From assembly GCA_951802195.1 (NCBI GenBank), contig OX637628.1, positions 1,178,001-1,242,000 on the forward strand: a stretch of 64,000 bases of DNA, in the 5' to 3' direction. How positions within the stretch are numbered: the stretch's first letter is position 1; the number at the start of each line of letters is the position of its first letter. The notes beneath the pieces are model-generated. The model was given only the letters and a program-made list of their open reading frames with translations. It was not told where the DNA came from and searched no databases. Positions 44,941-56,400 of this stretch are shown one piece after another. The DNA is from Tausonia pullulans (Eukaryota > Basidiomycota > Tremellomycetes > Cystofilobasidiales > Mrakiaceae). Made by a program: the position numbers and the translations under genes.

Positions 44941-45065
44941 TGGGCGGCGGGCGAGAGTGGGCGGCGGGCGAGAGTGGGCGGCGGGCGAGAGTGGGCGGCG
45001 GGCGAGAGTGGGCGGCGGGCGAGAGTGGGCGGCGGGCGAGAGTGGGCGGCGGACGAGAGTGGGCG
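44941..45065. repeat. 17-nt minisatellite (GGGCGGCGGGCGAGAGT)n
   Basis: Seven to eight units here, about four in copy 2 (26,090-26,155) and about two in copy 1 (11,700-11,735). Late units read GGACGAGAGT. The number change is the main length difference among the three repeat copies on this side. Confidence 0.85.
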
Positions 45066-45532
45066 CGGACGAGAGGAGGGGGGAGGAGAGCAGGGATGGG
45101 TTCAGCTCACGCCCTTCATCTGCCCCGCCATCGCCTCTTCTGACCCAGGTTGAACGAAACGTGAGGACACGCCGAGGCATTCTTTCTTTGCCTTGGATCC
45201 AACGTGCGTGGGACTGGCAACGCAGTGGGAAGGTGTGATGGCAGGGAGCGCTTGAGGCGCACCCGTGGCGCGCAGTTTCGGCTGCCGTTCGTTGGTGATA
45301 CTCGTCGAGCGCGGCTGGACCCTTGCCGCCTATTTGGGCTAGGTCGTATCAGACCTCACTAGTAGTGATGAGATCAGTCGTTTTATTCGGCTGGAAAGCT
45401 GGTTGTGCCTGTTTGAAAGCAGATACTGCTCTTCTTTGGCTCGTCAGCAGAGAGAAGGCGGTGGTTGCTCCGCACCAATAGACGAGTGAGGCCTTGCAGT
45501 GCTCGGAGAGTGCTCAGGCTACCCCAAAAAAT

Positions 45533-45540
<8 letters not shown>

Positions 45541-45583
<43 letters not shown>
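45541..45583 (+). repeat. (GA)n microsatellite
   Basis: About 21 GA dinucleotides between repeat copy 3 and the end of the second SUR7/PalI gene. It lies just past the stop codon of that gene in my model, so in its 3' flank. Confidence 0.9.
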
Positions 45584-45585
<2 letters not shown>

Positions 45586-45637
45586 ATAGTAAACAGAGAG
45601 AAGTACGCAGAATTATATCTTCGAGCGGGCAACCCAT

Positions 45638-47022
45638 TCACCTCCCTTGATACCTGCCGTCCTTCTCGCTCCTCCTCGACTTTCTCCGGTCTCGATATCT
45701 CCCAAACATCCCAAAGCACGTGAAGCAAGTGGCCAGCCTGATCATCATGGAGGCTCATCCCGTGAGCGGCATCCCGCCTCGTAGCACGTCGGGGAAACTG
45801 CACGCACAAGATGACTATGGCAGCCGACAAGTGGAGCCATAGCGCAGCGCCGGAGCTGACGGTGAGCAGGTCGGACGTACGGTCTTGGATCCGGCTCTTA
45901 GCGAGGAGCTCGACGACGATGTTCTGCAAAAGCAGAGAGAGGGTCAACGAGAAAGGGGTCGAGGTGGACAGAGATGGGAGGGATAGACAATGATCCAGGA
46001 GACCTTCAGCGATAGAGAGCAGGTGGATTCAGCCTCCTTGCGCAGTGCCAGAGAGATAGACGGTATCGTACCCATATGACAACGATGGCGAGAAGGGCCG
46101 AAAGGAAAGAACTGCACAAATGGATGTGAGCACATCGTGCGATCTCTCGCTTTCGGAAGTATTCGCAGTACGCACAGAGTCTCCCAGAGGCGAGAATTGC
46201 ATATTACAGCCAGTACTCCCGTGATGAGGCACAAGAAAGCGGTGCCCATGGCTGGGTCGAGGAAGAGGGTGGTCAGGTGGGGAGAGAAAAAGAAAAGAGG
46301 AGGAAGAGGAGCAGAGATAGGCTGCGACTGACAGGCGAGGACGAGCGCACAGGCGGCCTTATAGGCTGTAAAGATCTGGTGAGGGAGAATCAGTTCTCCC
46401 GAGCCAGATCTCAGCAGACCTCGCGTGACGAACGGACCTGGTCGACCTCTAGCGTCCTCCCAAGGATCGTCTCGACGATGAACCGCCCATCGGGATCCAG
46501 CAGAAATCCGAGCCTATTGGGCGAACACAGTTCTAGAGCGATGCTTCTGGGGATGGGGAGAAGGTCTTGGCTGAAGGATACGCGTCAGTACGCTCATGCT
46601 AGCGATTGCGACAGAACCCACGTCTGTTTCGAGGAGATGACGTACTCGAGGGAGAAACCGGTCGTGCACCAACCCCAGATGCCGAAGCGGATGCCTACGG
46701 AGCCCAGTCGTCCCGGACGGTCGATGTGGACCTTCAAGTAGTAGACTGACGGGCGGGAGAGTTGCGGGGAGGAAAAAGCAAGGTAGGCGGACGAGTCCGA
46801 TCGCGTTGGGTGTACGTTTAAAGGAGAGAGGGAGAGGACGTGTCGTTATCGTCAACCAAGCGCTCGAGCTTGCCCAGAGCAACCCATCTTGACGGAAAAG
46901 AGAGGATAAGAGGGGCGAAGAGGGCGCGTACTGGACTCGATGATGGGCGTTGAGAGCGAACAGAGGAGCAGGAGGACGAAGGCGATTAACGCGATGACCG
47001 CTCCAGGGAGGGCGGGTCGCAT
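45638..47022 (-). CDS. SUR7/PalI family membrane protein, paralogue 2
   Basis: Paralogue of the protein at 32554-33848. Starts MRPALPGAVIALIAFVLLLL then CSLSTPIIES, aligning residue for residue with TM1 of paralogue 1. The loop reads IYYLKVHIDRPGRLG...RFGIWGWCTTGFSLE (a clear GxWxxC-type motif), then CSPNRLGFLLDPDG. Helices follow: YKAACALVLAC, GTAFLCLITGVLAVICNSRL, SFLSALLAIVVIWV. Then NIVVELLAKSRIQDRTSDLL, TM4 LWLHLSAAIVIL, and a basic tail CFGMFGRYRDRRKSRRSEKD to a stop at 45638. Intron positions correspond to those of paralogue 1, so the pair arose by gene duplication. The gene ends about 230 bp from repeat copy 3. Confidence 0.82.
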
Positions 47023-47333
47023 GACCGGCGTATTTGGACAGCGAGATGGAGACTGTAGGTTGCACGCTGAGAGAAAGAATACAAGGAGGATGATGGTCGT
47101 TCTCAGCTGAATACGGTTGGGTGGCTTGCCGCGACTTAATCGCCCAGACAATCTCGCTCGCGCATGAGAGAAAAAAACACGGGTCGGAACCGAGCTGCCA
47201 GGGCTTGTGTGAACGCGAGATTCAGATAGACAAGTACCATTGTGTTAACATTCGATAATCTCTTCAGCTAGGAACCCCCAAAAAAATGAAAAAAAAAACC
47301 GGTTAAGAAATACTCTATCTACATAGGGCCTTT

Positions 47334-48675
47334 CTATAGCATCGCTGCAAGAGCCGCAGCGAGGACGACAACGCCAACGCTGCTCGCCTTGGCCGTCGGG
47401 AACGCTCCGCTCTTAGCGGCCTCCGAAGCAGCGGCAGAGGCCCCTGCCGCTGATGCGGTACCGTGTGAGTGGTCATGGGAACCGGTCATGGCACCAGAAG
47501 AAGAGCGAGGGGTGTAGTTCTTGAGCGTTGTTGACTGGACCGCGGCGGTGGGCATAAGGGAGACGGTCGCGGCGCCCTGCTCGACGGAGAAATAATTAGC
47601 CACGAGGAGAGTGAGGTTGGCGGAAGAAGCGTAGGCTAGAAAGCTGGAGGTAACCCGTGTTCAGTCGATAAGACGGCGCGCGAAAGGTGAGAAGGAGCCG
47701 GAGAGAACGACGCACTCGAAGGTGCCGACGGGGAGCGTTGCATCGAAGCCATCGGGAGCAGCAAAGTTCTCCGGCTGAAGGAAGGCCATTGAAACGTAGC
47801 TGGATGAGGGATGGGACATGTTCAGATGCAGGTTATCAAAGGTGGTAGAGAGAAAGGTTCACCGGTGGGCACCGGAGCCAGCGGGAGGGGCAGGACCAGC
47901 GTATGCCGTGATTGGGGCCACGGTCGAATCGAGGAGGACAGCGTGGTCGTCATTCTGGCCGTAGACTGGGAACAAAGGGGGAGAATGTAAGCGTCCTTTT
48001 GAATCCAGAATAAGCTAGACGAAAAGAGAGAAGCTCACTCAGGTTGTTCTCCAGATAGTGGCGAACGAACTGGCTGGGCAAGGAGGTTCCGGCCGAGCCA
48101 TTTCTACCAGAGCCAACGGGTCCGACGTCGACGATCATGACAGTATACTTGTGGGTTGTCACGTTCTGTGAAATCAGGTAGATCAATATCGAAGAGAAGT
48201 CCTCGACAGCACCAGTTCCATTCTCACGAAGGGGCCTCCGACGGTCGCCTCGCTCTCAGCCGTGCCCTTGATGGAGATGGAAGGCCGGGTCTGGGTCTCG
48301 GCGACGGTGAGATTTATTCCAGTGCTGAGGATTTTAGCGCCTGAGCCATCGGATCCAGGATAGCTCTGAATGAGCGTGCCCTGTGGTTTAAAGGTCGGGA
48401 GAATGGCCTGGATGTGAGGTATCGTGCTTCAGCGCGCTGGCATTCCGCCCAACAGCAGAGATTGCAGTGCAACGGCGTACAGGGACAATGTCGGCCGACT
48501 GGAACTGGGCGGTAACAAGCTCGACGGAGAGGGCCGAGGCGGCTGAAGAAGATACATGCCACGAGCGAGCGTAGCTGTCAGCACATCACTAACCGCGCGC
48601 CCTCTCATCCTACAACTAACGGTGGGCCAGAGCTTGGCGAGCAGCGAGAAGAAAGAGAGCAACAGGGGCAAGCAT
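47334..48675 (-). CDS. secreted PEBP (phosphatidylethanolamine-binding) family protein with GPI-type C-terminus
   Basis: Starts MLAPVALFLLAARQALAH, a signal peptide, then SVELVTAQFQSADIVPAILP and TFKPQGTLIQSYPGSDGSGA. The PEBP core follows: ILSTGINLTVAETQTRPSIS, YTVMIVDVGPVGSGRNGS, QFVRHYLENN, and YAGPAPPAGSGAHRYVSMAF (the conserved P-P-SG-HRYV block), then LQPENFAAPDGF and LLVANYFSVEQG. The end has a Ser/Ala-rich stalk and a hydrophobic tail (ASSVGVVVLAAALAAML) after small residues, the pattern of a GPI anchor signal. The usual DPD of PEBP is degenerate (VDVG). About six exons, with N-glycosylation sites (NLT, NGS). Cell-wall or surface location is inferred; the ligand is unknown. Confidence 0.85.
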
Positions 48676-50402
48676 TGGAACGAGAAAGAAAGCTAGGAGG
48701 GAGAAGAAAGTGATGTCGAAGTTAAGAATACAGCGAGAAGGGCCGGGATGTCCGCTTCTTTAAGGGCAAGGGCCCAGATTTCTTGCTCAATCAATTGTCA
48801 TGCCACCACACATGGATTCATGGCTTGGCGACCTGTTTCGGGAGACGAGTGCAAAAGATTTCGTTTGATCTCTGTAGCGGAGAAGCAGGAGGACGCCTCG
48901 AGTGCCAATACGCCTCGTACGCGCGAGACTTCCTGAGGCCTTTTATAATGCAGACGCGCCCTTTATGCTTCGTCGCTGCTCGACCTCTGTGGGCCTTGTA
49001 ATTCCTTCATAGTTTGAAGATGATACCTGGCTGAATGGATGTCTGACTATGAGGCCAGTCGGAGGAGCGGGAGATGGCGGGCGTGCCTGACAGACTGCGA
49101 GGGAGTCTCAGCGCGGCTATCAGGCAGCGTTCTGATTCTGCAATGTGCGATAGAGGATGAGCATAAGTATTTCCTGTTCGAGAGCATTACTGAAGTTTGG
49201 CGGAGATAGGGGTGGTGGTTGAGAGAGAATGGAGGGCCTGTCTCTCAGGCTCTCTAAATCGGCGTTCTCCGATCCTCGCCGCTCTTTCCTCTGCGCCTGC
49301 GTCATTTCCGCTCCCAACGACCAAAGTCCCTTTGCCATCAGGAACACGTCCGGAACCACTAATATGCCCCTCTCTGAACACTTCTTTTTGAACATGGCCG
49401 CTCGACGCTCGAACATTCCACAGCAGCGCGTCGCCCTCGTCGACTACATCAGGCCGACCCGCCCCGGACGACAGGCTTTAAGTGTGGTGGGACTCTGATG
49501 ATGAGTTCCTGCCCTTCCTTGGCCTCTCCTCTTTTTCAAACGAACCACCCCTCCATCCCGTTCTTCACACGCAAGACTTCCATCTTTCGCAATGCTGACG
49601 CCCCGTGGAGCAAGATTGACTTGGTTGATCTCGCCACGTCCGGGCTCGATCTCCCCAAGCCGTCGCCGAACGCGACGTGCGTTGCTCCGAGGAGGAGCTC
49701 CTCGCTTGGACCCATGCCCGGAGCTCGGCCGACAGTGGGATTGTGTCTAATGGGTGTGAGTCTGCGTGGCGTCTCTTGATGAAGACCTATCCATCCGTCT
49801 TTTGCTGTCCTTCATTGTCAGCGCTGCCGCCTTTGCCAAGAGGTGGCAGGTCTTCTCTCGAAATCAGCTCTCCTCGGCAGGTTCCTAGAAACTCGGAACA
49901 GCCTCAGCAGAGAGAAGCCCGGCGCGTGTATAAGTTCTCGAGCAGTCGTTTTGTGAATTCCTCGTCGTTCGGCCAGATATGCAGTAGTCCGCGAGGAAGA
50001 CTGTTGACTGATGATTGCAATCGAAAGAAGAGAGAATCATGTGTTGTTGAAGAGGTCCATCATGTGTCAAGCATGCTCATCAGCGTGCGCACTGATACAA
50101 CTTTCGGCTGCCACCAGCGTCCTCCAACAAGAAGGATTGAGAGGGCGCTCGAAACCATAACTGAGCTTAGAGCGAGGCGTGGTCGTCGACGCCGAACAAG
50201 GAGCGCTCAAACGGGACGCTTGGACAGACATCGTTGATATAGGACGGATGGGTATCAACGCAAGGTAGTAGGATATGTCATTGGGCAGTGAATCAATAGC
50301 CGCCTGGATCACAGGCGCAAAGGAGGAAGAGAAAGAGGAAGAGAAAGAGAAGAAAGGAAGAAGTGTAGGAAATGAAGTAAGAAGGCGACAAAGGAAGAAA
50401 CA
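48676..50402. other. intergenic with scattered open frames
   Basis: Promoter side of the PEBP gene, the uncertain ORF below, and the 3' side of the giant gene. 50,320-50,400 is purine-rich. Nothing else is supported. Confidence 0.4.
49395..49888 (+). CDS. possible small multi-exon gene, unrecognised
   Basis: ATG at 49395 opens MAARRSNIPQQRVALVDYIR then PTRPGRQAL. Further on, DVRCSEEELLAWTHARSSAD continues to SGIVSNG, and across a good GTGTGAG...TTGTCAG intron to AAAFAKRWQVFSRNQLSSAG and a stop near 49888. The middle part could not be spliced with confidence. An opposing minus-strand frame over 49120-49416 is equally open. No family is recognised; the C-terminal half looks helical. Confidence 0.35.
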
Positions 50403-53400
50403 TCACAAGAACGCTCCGGCACTCGAGAGCCGCTCGGCTGTCCGGAGTTCCTCTGTTTGGCGATATCACTTGTCAGTAAAAGCAGCGTACCATCGGCAAC
50501 AGCGAATTTTTACACTCACCCGCAGCCTTAACGATCTCTTCGTCTACCGTCCCCTTCTCCTCACCTGCGCGCATCCCCGTTCTCAGGCACCGAAGCGCCT
50601 TACTCGTCTTACCTCCACCGGGCTGCTTGTTGCTACCACCCCCAGCTCCGCCTGACGTCGAAGAAGAGAGCCAGCGCTCGATGTCGAGTAGGAGTGCCTC
50701 AAGGTGGGCGCCGTAGGTAAGGATGAGAGCTGAGCAGGTGGAGACGAGGAAGATGGTGAGGTCGGCGAAGATGGAGTGAAGGACGGAAGTGATGGTCTGT
50801 GCACGCGCAGAGACGGATATGTCAGGCTCTGGTAATGCCAGCATGTAACAGGTTCCTTAATTACCGAGGGAGGAAGGGAGAGCGATCGAAGAAGCAGCTG
50901 CTCCAAAGGCGGCCAGAGCAAACTCCAAACGACAGCCTCCTCGTCGCTTGTCGAGTCCACAGCCGAGCGGGCAAGAAGCAGCCAAAGCTTGGCGAACGCA
51001 AAGGCCGAGGAGAGGTGAATAACCGTGGGTTCGTCCAACTGGGATACAGAGCTGTATGGCAGACAATTGGAGAGAATCTGAGCGAAGGCAAACCCGGCAA
51101 AGGGCGCCAGGGCGAGAAGGCGGGCTTGCGCAGTCGCAAAAGTCGGGAGCGATGCGGAGCTGGAGGCCGGGTTAAGGGATGCGAGGGCGAGGGAGGACCA
51201 GAGGCGGACATAGCCCAATGAGTCTCGATCCTGTAGTCAAGCCCGGCGTAAGTTAATCAGCTGTCAATGCTCGGGGCACTCATAGTTGATTAACTGACCC
51301 CCTCGACCTGGCGGGCAAGGATGGTGTTGAGCACCACCGGGTTCACTGCATCAGCAACGAGTGTCAGGCGAGCGACGCCCATTAGGGCATCGAACGAGGC
51401 ACCGGAGTATTGGTAGCGAAGGTGAAGAAGGTGCTGGACTCCAAGGGTGCCAAGTTCCGTTAGGGCGGGAGCTTGCGGATTGATTGGCTCTTGGTCGGAG
51501 ACAGTAGCGACTTTTGAAACTGCGACCGCTGCTGTCTTCAAAATGACCTAAGAACATCCAAAATCGGGTCAGCCTATTCATTGCAAAGAGGGAAATGGAA
51601 AGGCGCACGGCTGTGAGCGACGCCAACGTCCGTGGAGTGACGCTGCTCCCCGAGGGGGCCAGTCCGACTACGGCTGCCTTCCAGACGACATCACTTAGGG
51701 CCGAATCCTCAGAAGCCTCAACGAGGCGGTCGAGCGTAGCCTCTGCGACGTCAAGATGGCCCAAGCACGTGATCCCAACGTGAACGACAGCAGCCGAGAG
51801 CACCTGTGGAAGGTTGAGCGAAACAAGTCAGGACCTGCCGCAGCATTAAGCGAAAATTGAAAGCAACTCACCGAGGCGTGCCTCTTGTTCTTGGCAAGTA
51901 AAGAAGCGGCTGTGCATAGCAGTGGGTTGGGGTCGAGATCGTTTTGGGACCAGTCTGAGACATGTGAGGCAAGCTTGAAAAGGGATGAAGAAACGTCTGC
52001 AGGTCCAAGAGAGTCAGTTGGAGTCTAAGCAGTGATAGAGCAAGCGGACACCTACCCTCAATGATGCTCCGTGGAAGGCGGTTGTGTTGGCATGTCCGAG
52101 CGTAGTCGTTCAGTGTCGAAAGGATGGGCGTGAAGGCAGGGCGTGGCGCCAGCGTGATCGATCCTAGAATGTCGATGTAGATCTGATGGGCCTCATCTTG
52201 GGAGAGGATCTGCTGAAGCGCTGAGACGACATCGAAGCAGTTCTCGCCATCGGACAGGGTTGAGGCATTCTGCAATGGGGGCGGGGCGGCTCAGCGAAAT
52301 GAACGCGGAGAGAGGAAAGGACGGGGGCACGCTCGCCTTGAAGAGCAGAAGCAGGACTCCCTTCTTGCCGAACCTGCCGATCACATGGAGATCAGCTGAG
52401 GCGAGGGAGTGCAGAATTTGAAGGCGACCCACTTTTGTAACGCCGCGTGCACAAAGGACCGAGCTTGCGTGACGACAGCATCAGCTGAAAGGAGCTTGAG
52501 GTCGAGCAAGTATTTGCACACAATAGTGATCAGACGTCTGAGGGAGGGCAAGGGATTCAGTTCCACCGCCCACAATCGACCTACTCAGCCGGCTCACGTG
52601 ATGATCTGAAGCCGGTGTCACTTTTGTCAGCGAAACAGGTCGAGTCTGAGGGTTCCAAGCAGACGCACCTTGGCCACGAGCCCATCTTCCCACTGGTCCA
52701 GCAGGATGCGGCACGTCGAGAGGATGATCTGCTGACAGTCGACGCTGCATGGAAACAGGAGAAGCGCCGTGGACGTCTTGAGTGCCTCCATCAACGGTGC
52801 CTCGAGATGGGCGAGCGTATAGGTGCTGAAGTTGTGCTGGAGGAGGGAGACAGATAATCAAGTGAGGACCTCTCCACGACGTTGAAGGTCGCAGATCGCT
52901 TGTCCCACCTTGTACGAGAGAATCATCAAGCATTCTAGCCATGACCTCTGTTCCAAGTAAGACATCTTTTCAAGCGCGATCTTGGATGTGAAAATCTTGA
53001 TGACCACATCGGCAAACGCCGAGCCCACGAGCTGGTTTGAAGGCTCGCTGTCGCTCAAGTACATCGCTGATGGTGGAAACTCAAGAGTCTTGGGCGAGTC
53101 CAGAACACGCTTGAGACCCGAGGCACACGCCAGGGCGACCGGCGAGAGCTGGTGCAGACCGCCGATCTCTATAGAGAAAGTCTTTCCGTCTCTGGCAGGG
53201 ACAATTTTTGCACCTTGAAAGCCGAGGACCGCGACGAGGTGGTATTTAAGCTTGAGCAAGGAGAATAGGTCGATGTACATGCCGTCGCCGATCCATCGAA
53301 GACTGAGGACGATGGTCTGAAGCTTGAGCAGTAAGGATGAGCGAGAAAAATCAGACGGGCAGCGAGCGAGCGGTGAACAGCAAGACTCTGGCACTGACTC

Positions 53401-56400
53401 GAAGCCGTTCGGTATCGGCGAGGGCTTTGACTGGGTCAATATCGTCCAAATCATCGAAGTTCTGCATTCCTCAAAAAGTCAGCTATTAATGCTGGCGAAT
53501 ACAAAGAGAAGAGCGACGCACGTAAATAGCAGATGTCCTGCCTCCAGTAGGTCCCTTGTGCGCCTCGATGTCGAACTCCTGTTCGAACAAAAGGTCACAG
53601 ACGACGCTCCATGAAAGGACTTCAGCGCAAATTAGTCAGTCAGGGCAGGGTTCACGATTGAGCGTTGCTGACTGACCCTGCCAGGAGGGGAAGTATGGCT
53701 GGAGAGTTATCAAAAAAGCCGCCAGCTCGATGCGCGAAGGGCAATCCGCTAAGCGAGGATGAAGGGAGGAAATCAGAAAATGAAGCTAACACAATGCCTT
53801 GAAATGATGTCTACCTCTACCTCGTTCGATATAAAGCTCGAAGCAGCCTTGCATTGTGTCAAAGTAGGCAGGCAGCAGAGAGTTTGCGAGAACCTTGGTT
53901 TTGGACCGCAGAATTTCCTGGAAGGTATACATGAAAGTCCGTCAGTCAAGTTCTTCAGTGAGTCTTTTGATAGATCCATGTTACCGACATCTCGGGGATC
54001 CCAAAGGCAGGAGAAGAAGCGAATAAGGACGGGGACGACGTTAGCGACCAGGTCTGAAGTTGGCTCAACAGTCGTTGTGTCGTTGAGCTCTACGATGACG
54101 AGGAACAAAGTGTCGAGTGTCGAAGACCTGCTTGGCTTGTCAGCGAGCTATTTGCCAAGAAAAGAGAGATGCTACAAGGCTGACTTTGTTTCAACCGCTG
54201 TCTCATCTTTGATGAAGATCTCGTCCAGTAGAGATCGCAGCGGGTCGGATCCGGCGCGAAGGACTTGGAGGAGGAGGACCATCCGCAAGCCAGACGAATC
54301 GTGTGCACGAGAGTCAAAGAGGCGCCAGGCACTGAGAACTGTGCATCAGCTCCTGAGCCCGGCGCATGATAAGGCAGACAGGCATACCTGGAGAAAAGCA
54401 GCGTTTGGTGCTCCTTCAAAAACGAACTTCGCTGCTTAACGAGAGTCGCCTTGGTAAGAAGACTGAGGAGGAATCGTCCCGGAAGAACCTCGAGCTTTGG
54501 GGAAGCGGCCTTCATGAGGACTTCTAAGGCTTCAAGGACGTCGAGCCGGAGGTCGAGGTTCCGGGTGATCACGGAGAAACGCGCCGCCGAGCGGGATGCA
54601 GCCACTCGGCTGAGACCAAAACCAAGTCAGAATATGCCCCAGAACCGCTAAGAAGACTTAGAAACACTGACCCGCTAACAAGAAGATCGTCGTCGAGCGA
54701 ACCAAAGCCGTCCGCAAGGACTTGATCGCGCGGGCAGCCGTACAAGAGCAAGAGCGATCCAAGAGTCTCCCGGACAAAGTTGAATCTGAAGAAAGAGAGA
54801 ATCAGCCTAGTTCTGCCTCAACTATGCTGAGCCGTACCCTCGGTCGCTCTCCACCTCGTCCACTTTGTGGAAGACATATTTTGCTCCATAGAGAACAAGC
54901 TGAGATACGATATCGATCTGGTCCTGCTTGCCCGGAGCGTCAAAGAAACACGATGCAAAGAGCGCTTCGGAGAGCTGGTATACGCTTTCCAAGGAGTTGT
55001 CGTTTTTGAAGACGAGATTGGCTGCCGTAGGACTCTGGATCAGTCAAAACCAGCTAGACCACAAGAGTCTAAACCCACCGAGTTCGTGGTAGTGCTGCGA
55101 CGGCACGCTCACTCCTGACTGAGCTAGGACCGTGATCCAGAGGACTGTCGCGTCCTCATCAGCGAAGCACTTCGGAACAGAACGAATGAAATGAACACTC
55201 ACGACCTCGTTGCTGGCCCTCCTTCCCAGCGCGCGAGACGTCCATGATAATGGCCCAGGGGTCTGTCGACGGCGGGAGCCCATTGATCCCGTTCCCTTGC
55301 AAGGTGAGACTGGCCTTCCGTGAGTGCAGTAGCAGGGGCGACTGACCAAAGAGGCGGTGCAGGGATGGGAAGGAGACGGGTTTCTAAGGAAGGCGCAGCC
55401 ATTAGTCTTCGGATGGCTGTGGACGAGAGCAGGCACATGCGTGTACCTTGGCCATCGATCTCACGCGGACCATATTGTCCAAGCTTGCGCCAAGTACCGC
55501 GGGGAGGATCGAAAAGACGACGTTCAGAGAAGCCAGTTTGGCGATATTTCTCAGCACAGCGTCTTGACTTTCGATGTCGAGCTGTGACTGGAAGGCAGTA
55601 ATAAGACTTCAGCACGCAGCTTGCTCAAGAGTCCTTGCAATGGTTGCGCACATTTGTAACGGCGGTGCTATCAGCACGATTCCGTCCGGCTGAACATGTA
55701 GATACGATCAAGGAAGCATATCTGCAAAGGGATGTTTCGAGGTCAGTTCACAGAGCCAAATTGAGCTGGTCAACGCAACTCAAGGCAACTCACAGCTCTG
55801 GATCGCAATCGTGCAACCCGAGGAGCCACATGACCGCATACTTGATTGAAAGCGTTCGCCTCGCCGACTTGTAATCGTTGAGCGAAAGCGGCCGAGCGCT
55901 CGCACTGCCTTGGTTGGGCCCTCGAGAGATGGCTGCGCGCATATACTCCTCTCCGGATGCGGCCGCATCGAGGGCCATCGGGGTGTAGTACTCCACGATC
56001 TCGGCGACGCCCGGCATGAGTCGATTGAGGGCAATGTAGTCCCTCGCGATGATGACGAGGACCGACTCCTGGGAGGATGGAATCTCGTCAGAAGCGTGCC
56101 ATGGGAGAGAAAACCACAAGTCCACAATGAACCTCGTTGAGCATCCAGGACAAGACAGCCCGAGCCAGACGCTCCATGACCCAGCTCTGACTGCTCCCGG
56201 ACGGGCGACACAGTCTTGCCATGAGATTGAGGGCCACTTCATTCTCTGATATTGAGAGAGAGGCGAGGCAGGCCTCGATCGCCCCCACAAGGCTCTCCAC
56301 CTGGAGAACGTTCGTGTCGACGCTGCGCGGGAGGAGAAACGAGACGGTGACGTCGGGTGGCTCGGGCGGGGCGATGCCATCAGGGCCGAGAAGGAAGAGG

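Larger units (their letters stand above)
43634..45411 (-). repeat. tRNA-bearing repeat, copy 3 (inverted), with minisatellites
   Basis: In plus coordinates: T10 tail, tail module, G-rich minisatellite (about 43,765-44,155), tRNA-Ser, an 11-nt-type tandem repeat, permuted tRNA-Thr, a 17-nt minisatellite (44,941-45,065, seven or eight units), then a conserved flank to 45411. It is the inverse of copy 2 over its whole length. Sense strand is given by the poly(A) end; the tRNA genes run the other way. Confidence 0.87.

Noticed and set aside
43765-45065. CRISPR array
   Set aside because: Tandem minisatellites without unique spacers, in a eukaryotic genome.
45519-45637. Extension of the minus-strand frame through the (GA)n microsatellite as the end of SUR7/PalI-2
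   Set aside because: Homology with paralogue 1 fixes a different frame (CFGMFGRYRDRR) with a stop at 45638.
49120-49416. Minus-strand 98-codon frame as a gene
   Set aside because: Open but overlaps an equally open plus-strand frame and matches no family; left undecided rather than annotated.
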